DNA from: Betaproteobacteria bacterium
Lineage (GTDB): Bacteria; Pseudomonadota; Gammaproteobacteria; Burkholderiales; Thiobacillaceae
Assembly: GCA_016873905.1 (NCBI GenBank)
Contig: VGVU01000014.1
Coordinates: forward strand, 1 to 18,796
Length of the DNA stretch: 18,796 nucleotides
Direction: 5' to 3'
Shown: positions 5,848 to 12,338 of the stretch, one piece after another
Layout of the letters: each line of letters opens with the position of its first letter
How positions within the stretch are numbered: the stretch's first letter is position 1
Translations under genes and position numbers: made by a program
The notes under the pieces: model-generated
What the model was told of the DNA's origin: nothing
The model's database searches: none
Seen by the model: only the letters and a program-made list of their open reading frames with translations

Positions 5848-7782
5848 GTGACGGCCCAGAAGAAGGTCGATCTGGCCGCGGGGGCGCGTGTCCTGGCGAT
5901 CATCTCGCCGATGACGCAACTGAACACCCCCTACCCCTCGACGGCCTATCTGACCGGTTTTCTGCGTTCGCGTGGGGTGGATGCCGGGCAAGAGGATCTG
6001 GCCCTGGCCCTGGTGCTGGCGTTGTTCTCGGAGGAGGGCCTGCGGACGATGCGGGCGCACATCGAGGCGCTGCCCGATGCGCCGTGTCGGCCCCCCGTAT
6101 TAGAGGCCTTCATGGCCCAGTTTGATCGTTATGTCGCGACCGTGGGGCCGGCGATTGCCTTCCTGCAGGGGCGAGATCCGTCCATGGCTTTTCGCATCGC
6201 TGGCCGGGGTTTTCTGCCCGAGGGGCCGCGCTTTTCCGCGCTCGACGAATTCATTGATCCTGACGGGGGCGACCCGCTGGCCTGGGCCTTTGGCGCCTTG
6301 GGCGTGCAGGACCGGGCGCGCCATCTGGCGACCCTGTATCTCGATGATCTGGCCGATGTGCTGCGGGCGGCGGTGGACGCGCGTTTTGAATTCGTGCGCT
6401 ACGCCGAATCCTTGGCGCGGGCGCAAGCGCATTTTGAGGCGCTGGCGACGGCCTTGGCCGAGCCGCCCAACTGGATTGATCGCACCTTGCAGGACCTGAC
6501 CCGGGCCGCCATCCAGCGCCATCAACCGACCCTGGTGTTGTTGTCGGTGCCCTTTCCGGGCTCGGTCTATGCCGCCTTTCGCATCGCCCAGACGATCAAG
6601 GCGCTGGACCCCCGCATCATCACCGTTCTGGGCGGTGGCTTTGTCAACACCGAGTTGCGTGAACTGGCCGAGCCGCGCGTATTCGATTTCTTCGACTTTG
6701 TTACCCTGGATGATGGCGAGCGACCGCTCCTGAATCTGCTCGACCATCTGGCCGGTCAGCGGCCGCGGGAGGGCCTGCTGCGGACCTTTGCCCGAGTGGA
6801 GGGTCAGGTGCGCTACTTCACCAGTGCGGACGCCGACATCGCCTTCGCCGAGGTGGGGACGCCGACCTGGGACGGCCTGCCGCTGGACCGCTATCTGTCC
6901 CTGCTGGACATGCTCAACCCCATGCACCGCCTGTGGTCGGACGGGCGCTGGAACAAGCTGACCGTGGCGCACGGCTGCTACTGGAAGAAGTGCAGTTTTT
7001 GCGATGTCAGTCTCGATTACATTGGCCGTTACGATGGTGTGGCGGCGGCGACCCTGGTCGATCGTATCGAGACCATCATCACCGAGACCGGTCAGACCGG
7101 CTTCCATTTTGTCGATGAGGCGGCGCCGCCCAAGGGCTTGAAGGCGCTGGCCGAGGAACTGGCCCGGCGGAATCGGGCGATCTCGTGGTGGGGCAATATT
7201 CGCTTTGAGAAGGCCTTTACGCCAGCGCTGTGCCAGCAGTTGGCCGACAGCGGCTGCATTGCCGTTTCCGGCGGTCTGGAGGTGGCCAGCGACCGCCTCC
7301 TCGCGCTGATGAAAAAAGGCGTGTCAGTGGATCAGGTGGCCCGGGTGACGCGCGCCTTCAGCGAGGCCGGAATCCTGGTTCATGCCTATTTGATGTACGG
7401 CTTTCCAACCCAGACGGTGCAGGACACGGTGGACGCCCTCGAACTGGTGCGCCAGTTGTTTGCCGAGGGCTGCATCCAGTCGGGTTTCTTCCATCGTTTC
7501 GCCTGCACGGTGCACTCGCCTGTGGGACTGAACCCCGAGGCCTACGGGATTCAACTCCAGCCCGTGCCCTTCGGCGGTTTTGCCCGCAATGATGTCGCCT
7601 TTGTGGATCCGACCGGTGTGGACCACGCGAGTCTGGGCGAGGGCCTGAACAAGGCGATCTACAACTTCATGCACGGCATCGGCCTCGACGACGATGTCCG
7701 CCGCTGGTTCACCGAGCGGGTGCCACGGCCAACCGTGGACCGGCGGCGCATCGCGCGGGCACTGGCGGCGCGTCATTCGTGA
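5848..7782 (+). CDS. B12-binding-like radical SAM protein with CX4CX2C cluster motif
   Basis: This 644-residue protein is of the COG1032 type. It starts at GTG 5848, one base after the upstream stop. Residues about 225-315 (LVLLSVPFPGSVYAAF, then VLGGGFVNTELRE) resemble the Rossmann-like B12-binding domain but lack the DxHxxG cobalt-ligand motif, so any cobalamin would be bound base-off/His-off or not at all. The radical SAM cluster motif is C377-YWKK-C382-SF-C385, i.e. CX4CX2C where CX3CX2C is usual. The TIM barrel continues with GFHFVDEAAPP and GGLEVASDRLL. It presumably cleaves S-adenosylmethionine with a [4Fe-4S] cluster; the reaction and substrate are unknown. Neighbour: the COG2509-type flavoprotein, a possible partner. 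Confidence 0.85.
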   Translation: MTAQKKVDLAAGARVLAIISPMTQLNTPYPSTAYLTGFLRSRGVDAGQEDLALALVLALFSEEGLRTMRAHIEALPDAPCRPPVLEAFMAQFDRYVATVGPAIAFLQGRDPSMAFRIAGRGFLPEGPRFSALDEFIDPDGGDPLAWAFGALGVQDRARHLATLYLDDLADVLRAAVDARFEFVRYAESLARAQAHFEALATALAEPPNWIDRTLQDLTRAAIQRHQPTLVLLSVPFPGSVYAAFRIAQTIKALDPRIITVLGGGFVNTELRELAEPRVFDFFDFVTLDDGERPLLNLLDHLAGQRPREGLLRTFARVEGQVRYFTSADADIAFAEVGTPTWDGLPLDRYLSLLDMLNPMHRLWSDGRWNKLTVAHGCYWKKCSFCDVSLDYIGRYDGVAAATLVDRIETIITETGQTGFHFVDEAAPPKGLKALAEELARRNRAISWWGNIRFEKAFTPALCQQLADSGCIAVSGGLEVASDRLLALMKKGVSVDQVARVTRAFSEAGILVHAYLMYGFPTQTVQDTVDALELVRQLFAEGCIQSGFFHRFACTVHSPVGLNPEAYGIQLQPVPFGGFARNDVAFVDPTGVDHASLGEGLNKAIYNFMHGIGLDDDVRRWFTERVPRPTVDRRRIARALAARHS

Positions 7783-7852
7783 GGTCTTCGGGGCGTCCTC
7801 TGCCGGATCTGTTGATTCGGGTCGTGCCGCGCCTGTGCTATCTTCGCGCTCC

Positions 7853-8386
7853 ATGAACTTACTGAAATCCGCACTTCCCTTTCTTCTGGCCTTTGTCTTG
7901 CCCCTGCTGCTGCTCTATGCCTGGTGGGGCGGGTTCGCTGCGGTGGAGATCACTCCGGCGGTGCGTGGCCCTTATACCTATGTCTATCTCGAACAGACGG
8001 GCGATTATTCAAAATTGCCGGACCTTGAAGTGAAGGCGGAACAGGCCTTGCGTGCTCAGGGGATCGCGCTGGGTACGCCCATCACGGTGCTGCTTTCCAA
8101 CCCGGACACCGTGATCGTGACGCAGCGGCGCGCCCGGGTGGGTTACGAGGTGGCGCCGGAGACCCGCGTTGCGCCGCCGCTGGCCATCGCCACGATCCCG
8201 TCCCGTCCGGTCCTGGAGGTTCGGGTGCAGGCCGGTCGGGCCTTGGCCCCGGGACGCGCCTATGCCGCGCTTGATGAATACTTGCAGGCGCAGGGTCGCG
8301 GCATTGCCATGCCGACGGTCGAACACTATCAACCGGCGCCGACCCGATATCACATGGGGGTATTTACGGTTGAGATGGAGCGCTAA
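7853..8386 (+). CDS. Membrane-anchored GyrI-like (effector-binding) domain protein
   Basis: I take the ATG at 7853, giving 177 residues. The frame is open upstream to 7694, but that part overlaps the radical SAM gene. A single N-terminal hydrophobic segment (about residues 4-24, FLLAFVLPLLLLYAWW) would anchor or export the protein. The remainder (about 30-175) has the pattern of a GyrI-like/AraC effector-binding domain: GPYTYVYLEQTGDYSKLPD, then TRYHMGVFTVEM at the end. There is no DNA-binding domain. Such stand-alone domains bind small ligands; the ligand here is unknown. It starts 70 nt after the radical SAM gene and 17 nt before the SpmAB-type gene, so it could belong to either transcription unit. 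Confidence 0.72.
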   Translation: MNLLKSALPFLLAFVLPLLLLYAWWGGFAAVEITPAVRGPYTYVYLEQTGDYSKLPDLEVKAEQALRAQGIALGTPITVLLSNPDTVIVTQRRARVGYEVAPETRVAPPLAIATIPSRPVLEVRVQAGRALAPGRAYAALDEYLQAQGRGIAMPTVEHYQPAPTRYHMGVFTVEMER

Positions 8387-8403
8387 CGGCGAGTGACGGC
8401 ACC

Positions 8404-9633
8404 ATGTTGAATGCGATCTGGGTCGGTTTCATTCTGGTGGCGATTGCGGCCTCGCTGTGGAATTTCGTGGTTCACGGCCATGCCGACATCTTCGCGCAGG
8501 TCATGCAGGCCAGCTTCGCAAGTGCCAAGACCGGTTTCGAAATCGCCCTGGGGCTGACTGGCGTGATGTGCTTGTGGCTGGGGCTGATGCGCGTCGGCGA
8601 ACAGGCCGGTTTTCTGCGGGCGCTGACGCGTATTCTGGAACCCTTGCTGGCGCGGATCTTTCCGGGCGTTCCGCGCGGGCATCCGGCCCTGGGTTCGATG
8701 ACCATGAATATGTCGGCCAATGTCCTGGGCCTCGATAATGCGGCCACCCCGATGGGCATCCAGGCGATGCGCGAATTGCAGACCATCAACCGGACACCGG
8801 ACAGCGCCAGCAACGCGATGATCCTGTTTCTGGTCATTAACGCCTCGTCGGTCACCTTGCTGCCGATCACGATCTTTACCTACCGGGCGCAGATGGGCGC
8901 GGCGGATCCGACCGATGTGTTCATCCCCATCCTGATGGCGACCTATGCCTCGACCCTGGCGGGTTTTCTGACGGTGGCTGCGATCCAGCGTCTGCCCCTG
9001 TTCAATGTCGTGGTGATGGCCTGGCTGACGGGCTTGACCGTGGCGGTGGGCGGCGTTTCGGCCTGGTTCTTGAGCCTGCCAGCCGCCGAGGTCAGTCCGC
9101 AGTCGGCCCTGATCAGCAATCTCCTGCTCCTGGCCTTGATTGCCGCCTTTCTGATCGGGGCGGTCTGGCGCCGGGTGAACGCCTACGAGGCCTTTATCGA
9201 CGGGGCCAAGGAGGGTTTTCAGACGGTCATCGCCATCATCCCGTATCTGGTCGCGATGCTGGTTGCGATTGGCTTGCTACGGGCCTCGGGGGTCCTGGAC
9301 GGATTTACCGATGCGGTGCGTGCCGGCGTGCTGGCGCTGGGTTTTGACGCCCGCTGGGTTGATGCCCTGCCGACCATGATCATGAAGCCGCTGTCGGGCA
9401 GCGGCTCGCGGGCCATGATGATCGAGGCGATGCAATCCTTCGGGGCGGACTCTTACATCGGGCGGCTGGTCTGTATCGTGCAGGGCAGTACCGAGACAAC
9501 CTTCTATGTCTTGGCGGTCTATCTGGGTGCGGCCGGGGTGCGGCGTGCCCGCCATGCCATCACGGGCTGCATTGCCGCCGACCTGGCCGGATTCATCGTT
9601 GCGGTTGCCGTAGCGGGGCTGTTCTTCGCCTGA
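8404..9633 (+). CDS. Fused SpmA-SpmB-type membrane protein (nucleoside recognition domains)
   Basis: This is a 409-residue, multi-spanning inner-membrane protein. The N-terminal half (MLNAIWVGFILVAIAASLWN; MTMNMSANVLGLDNAATPMG at about 100-119) matches spore maturation protein A. The C-terminal half (from about 250: GAKEGFQTVIAIIPYLVAML; MIMKPLSGSGSRAMM at about 325-339) matches spore maturation protein B. Each half has a Gate/nucleoside recognition domain. Bacillus encodes the two as separate genes needed for spore core dehydration. Fused forms occur in many Gram-negative bacteria that do not sporulate; their transport substrate is not known. The stop lies 23 nt from the convergent ppk stop, with no clear terminator between them. 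Confidence 0.88.
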   Translation: MLNAIWVGFILVAIAASLWNFVVHGHADIFAQVMQASFASAKTGFEIALGLTGVMCLWLGLMRVGEQAGFLRALTRILEPLLARIFPGVPRGHPALGSMTMNMSANVLGLDNAATPMGIQAMRELQTINRTPDSASNAMILFLVINASSVTLLPITIFTYRAQMGAADPTDVFIPILMATYASTLAGFLTVAAIQRLPLFNVVVMAWLTGLTVAVGGVSAWFLSLPAAEVSPQSALISNLLLLALIAAFLIGAVWRRVNAYEAFIDGAKEGFQTVIAIIPYLVAMLVAIGLLRASGVLDGFTDAVRAGVLALGFDARWVDALPTMIMKPLSGSGSRAMMIEAMQSFGADSYIGRLVCIVQGSTETTFYVLAVYLGAAGVRRARHAITGCIAADLAGFIVAVAVAGLFFA

Positions 9634-9656
9634 CGGGGCTGCTGCTGCGGGGTGGC

Positions 9657-11708
9657 CTAGTTCGACAGGGCCTGAAGCAGAAAGGTTTGCGCCTCGAACG
9701 GCTTGCCACGGCGGGCGCGACGGCGATAACTGCCATCAGATTGCATCTCCCAGGCCTTGACATTGTCTTTCAGCGAGGCCTTGAGGCTCTCGTTGATGAC
9801 GCGGCGTTTGAGTTTGGGATCCAGCACCGGAAAACCGGTCTCGATGCGGCGGAAGAAGTTGCGGTCCATCCAGTCGGCGCTGGCAAGGTACACATCCTCG
9901 GCGCCGCCGTTGCGGAAATAGAACACGCGATGGTGTTCCAGAAAACGGCCGAGGAGGGAGCGCACGCGGATGTTGTCGGACAGGCCTGCTATCCCCGGTC
10001 GCAAGGCGCAGACGCCGCGCACGATGAGGTCGATGTGTACGCCGGCCTGTGAGGCCTCGTACAAGGCGTTGATCACCCGGGGTTCGAGCAGGGCGTTCAT
10101 CTTGGCGATGATGTGGGCCTTTTCGCCCTTGCGGGCGCGCTCGGCCTCGCCTTGAATGGCGGCCATGATGTGCGGGTGCAAGGTGAACGGCGCCTGCCAG
10201 AGATGATGGTGTGTCTTGGCCCGGCCCAGTCCGGTCAGTTGGGTGAACACCTCGTTAACATCTTCACAGAGCGCGGGGTTGCTGGTGATGAGGCCAAAGT
10301 CGGTGTACAGGCGCGCCGTGCGCGGGTGATAGTTGCCGGTGCCGAGGTGCGCGTAGCGGCGGATCTTGCCGTTTTCGCGGCGCACGACCAGCGCCAGCTT
10401 GGCATGGGTCTTGTAGCCGACCACGCCGTAAACGACATGGGCGCCGGCCTTTTCCAGGCGCTCGGCCCAGTTGATGTTGGCCTCCTCGTCAAAGCGGGCC
10501 CTCAGTTCGACCACGGCCGTGACCTCTTTGCCGTTCTGGGCCGCAGCAATCAGGTGTTGCATCAGTTCGGACTCGGTGCCGGTCCGGTACACGGTCAGCT
10601 TGATGGCCAGGACCTGCGTGTCAACCGAGGCCTGATGCAGAAAATCCATCACCGGCTGAAAGCTCTGGTAGGGATGATGGAGAAGGATGTCGCCCTTCAC
10701 GGCAGCCTTGAAAAGATCGGGCTGTTTAAGCAACTGGCTTGGGAGTGCCGCGCTGAAGGGCGGAAATTTGAGGTCTGGCCGCTCAACCACATCCGGCACA
10801 TTCATCAGGCGCACCAGGTTGACCGGCCCACGAACCTGGTAGAGATCCTTTTCGTTCAGGTGGAACTGCTGGAGCAGGAAGTTGCGCATCTCGGCCGAGC
10901 AGTTGTCTGCGACCTCCAGGCGGACGGCATTGCCAAAGTGCCGCTGCGGCAATTCGCCGGCCAGTTGCTCGCGCAGGTTCTTGTTTTCCTCGTCATCCAC
11001 GAATAATTCAGAATTGCGGGTGACACGGAACTGGTAGCAGCCGAGGACCTCCATGCCGGAAAACAGCTCGCCGACATGGGCATGCAGGATGGAGGAGAGG
11101 AAGACGAAGCCGTAGTCACAGCCGGCAATCTCGGGGGGCAGTTGAATCACGCGCGGCAAGACGCGGGGCGCCTGCACGACGGCATGGCTTGAGTTGCGGC
11201 CGAAGGCATCTTTGCCGGAGAGTTCAACGGCGAAATTGAGGCTCTTGTTGAGGACATTGGGAAAAGGGTGCGAGGGATCCAGTCCGATGGGCGTGAGGAC
11301 GGGCATGAGATCGCTGAAAAAGAAGTTGCGGATCCACTCGGCCTGTTCGTCTGTCCAGTGGGTACGGCGGAAGAAGCGAATGCCTTCGGCTGCCAGGGCC
11401 GGAAGGACCTCTCGGTTGAGGACCTCGTATTGGCGGGCGACGATCTGGTGCGCCGTCTCGGTGATCATGGCATAGACCTGGCGCGGGGTCAGGCCATCGG
11501 GGCCACGCTGGCCAGGGGCAATCTCGATCTGCTCCTTGAGGCCCGAGACGCGCACCTCAAAGAACTCGTCCATGTTGCTGGAGGTGATACAGAGAAAGCG
11601 TAGCCGCTCCAGGAGTGGGGTGGTCAGATCCTCGGCCTGCGCGAGAACCCGGCGGTTGAATTCCAGGATACCAAGTTCACGATTGATGAGGCGATCTTGT
11701 GTGGGCAT
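9657..11708 (-). CDS. ppk: Polyphosphate kinase 1
   Basis: This 683-residue protein is full length for PPK1. It reversibly polymerises the gamma-phosphate of ATP into inorganic polyphosphate at the inner membrane face. It starts INRELGILEFNRRVL, the family's N-terminal signature, and contains SNMDEFFEVRVSGLKEQ (about 44-60). The predicted phospho-accepting histidine is H454 in RRYAHLGTGNYH, with H461 close by. The second PLD-like half carries DLIVRGVCALRPG, YFRNGGAEDVYLASADWM and FFRRIETGFPV. The ATG at 11708 has only a weak ribosome-binding site. It is convergent with the SpmAB-type gene and divergent from nap over 294 bp, which may hold a shared control region. No pho box was recognised. 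Confidence 0.97.
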   Translation of the reverse strand: MPTQDRLINRELGILEFNRRVLAQAEDLTTPLLERLRFLCITSSNMDEFFEVRVSGLKEQIEIAPGQRGPDGLTPRQVYAMITETAHQIVARQYEVLNREVLPALAAEGIRFFRRTHWTDEQAEWIRNFFFSDLMPVLTPIGLDPSHPFPNVLNKSLNFAVELSGKDAFGRNSSHAVVQAPRVLPRVIQLPPEIAGCDYGFVFLSSILHAHVGELFSGMEVLGCYQFRVTRNSELFVDDEENKNLREQLAGELPQRHFGNAVRLEVADNCSAEMRNFLLQQFHLNEKDLYQVRGPVNLVRLMNVPDVVERPDLKFPPFSAALPSQLLKQPDLFKAAVKGDILLHHPYQSFQPVMDFLHQASVDTQVLAIKLTVYRTGTESELMQHLIAAAQNGKEVTAVVELRARFDEEANINWAERLEKAGAHVVYGVVGYKTHAKLALVVRRENGKIRRYAHLGTGNYHPRTARLYTDFGLITSNPALCEDVNEVFTQLTGLGRAKTHHHLWQAPFTLHPHIMAAIQGEAERARKGEKAHIIAKMNALLEPRVINALYEASQAGVHIDLIVRGVCALRPGIAGLSDNIRVRSLLGRFLEHHRVFYFRNGGAEDVYLASADWMDRNFFRRIETGFPVLDPKLKRRVINESLKASLKDNVKAWEMQSDGSYRRRARRGKPFEAQTFLLQALSN

Positions 11709-11806
11709 GGGGTTCCGCAGGGGCCTTGGTCAGATGACACCCCCTATGCTAAGCCAAGCGAGATGATGCTTCCATGACATATTTTTGACGGGGCTCTGAA
11801 AGACAC

Positions 11807-11820
11807 TTGTCACAAATCAA
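11807..11820. promoter_or_regulatory. CRP/FNR-type box, distal (weak)
   Basis: TTGTC-ACAA-ATCAA matches the FNR consensus TTGAT-N4-ATCAA at 8 of 10 positions. It is nearer ppk and about 170 bp upstream of the predicted nap start, so a direct role is uncertain. Confidence 0.3.
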
Positions 11821-11848
11821 GGGATGGTGTTTTAATGGGGACGGGCGA

Positions 11849-11862
11849 TTGACCTTGGTCAA
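11849..11862. promoter_or_regulatory. CRP/FNR-type palindrome TTGACC-TT-GGTCAA
   Basis: TTGAC-CTTG-GTCAA is an exact dyad with 6-bp arms, in the TTG-N8-CAA form recognised by FNR/DNR/NnrR-type regulators. It lies about 127 bp upstream of the predicted nap start, in the ppk-nap spacer. FNR prefers A-T at the inner position, so a nitric-oxide- or nitrate-responsive relative is as likely as FNR itself. Confidence 0.45.
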
Positions 11863-11875
11863 GGATTTCTCGAAA

Positions 11876-11895
11876 TGTGGATATCAATATACACA
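11876..11895. repeat. Imperfect 20-bp palindrome
   Basis: TGTGGATATCAATATACACA pairs at 8 of 10 dyad positions. It lies between the second and third FNR-type boxes. The TGTG/CACA ends recall CRP sites, but the internal spacing is too long for CRP. The regulator is unknown. Confidence 0.3.
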
Positions 11896-11926
11896 CATCG
11901 CTGCTCTGTGGTTGCGAGCAATATTC

Positions 11927-11940
11927 TTGAGAAATATCAA
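11927..11940 (+). promoter_or_regulatory. FNR-type box upstream of napD
   Basis: TTGAG-AAAT-ATCAA matches TTGAT-N4-ATCAA at 9 of 10 positions. It is centred about 49-50 bp before the start predicted from the extended -10 box at 11968-11976. This fits anaerobic activation of nap, although the spacing is not the ideal class II position of -41.5. Confidence 0.6.
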
Positions 11941-11967
11941 TCGTTCAATGATTTTTTGTTTTGATGT

Positions 11968-11976
11968 TGGTATAAA
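11968..11976 (+). promoter_or_regulatory. Extended -10 promoter of the nap operon
   Basis: TGG-TATAAA is an extended -10 element (TGn plus 5 of 6 to TATAAT). No good -35 box lies 17 nt upstream, consistent with activator dependence. The predicted start near 11983 leaves a 20-nt leader before napD. That leader carries the ribosome-binding site GAGAAAGGA. Confidence 0.5.
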
Positions 11977-12002
11977 GAGACCTCACTGAGAAAGGATGGC
12001 GT

Positions 12003-12314
12003 ATGAATTTGTCAGGAATCCTCGTTATTGCCAAGCCCGAATGGGTGCCACAGGTTGTTGCTGACCTTGCGGCTCAGGACGGGCTTGAGGTCCATCAAAC
12101 TGACCCGGAATCGGGTCGCATCATTGTGGTGCAGGAAGCGACCGATGTTCACGCCGAGATTGAAGGTGTGAAACGGATCAAGGCCATGCCCCATGTCGTA
12201 ATGGCAGATATGGTCTATCACTATTTTGCCGAAGACGAGCAGGCCTATGACGCCATGCCCGCCGAACTTGCCGAAGACACCTCCGTGTGTGTGCCGGCTT
12301 ATCTCAACGCCTGA
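12003..12314 (+). CDS. napD: NapD, NapA-specific chaperone
   Basis: This 103-residue cytoplasmic protein is of the NapD family. In E. coli, NapD binds the twin-arginine signal peptide of NapA and holds back export until the molybdenum cofactor and Fe-S cluster are in place. The pattern MNLSGILVIAKPEWVPQVVA, then an acidic, ferredoxin-like beta-alpha-beta fold ending VVMADMVYHYF, is typical. It is slightly longer than E. coli NapD because of an acidic, Pro/Ala-rich tail after about residue 80. It is the first gene of the operon, 24 nt before napA. The ribosome-binding site is GAGAAAGGA, and control elements lie at 11849-11976. Confidence 0.92.
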   Translation: MNLSGILVIAKPEWVPQVVADLAAQDGLEVHQTDPESGRIIVVQEATDVHAEIEGVKRIKAMPHVVMADMVYHYFAEDEQAYDAMPAELAEDTSVCVPAYLNA

Positions 12315-12338
12315 TCATTAGCCAAAGGAGCAGATGCC

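Noticed and set aside
7694..7852. Longer N-terminus for the GyrI-like protein
   Set aside because: It overlaps the end of the radical SAM gene and puts a Gly/Ser/Arg-rich stretch before the obvious membrane anchor.
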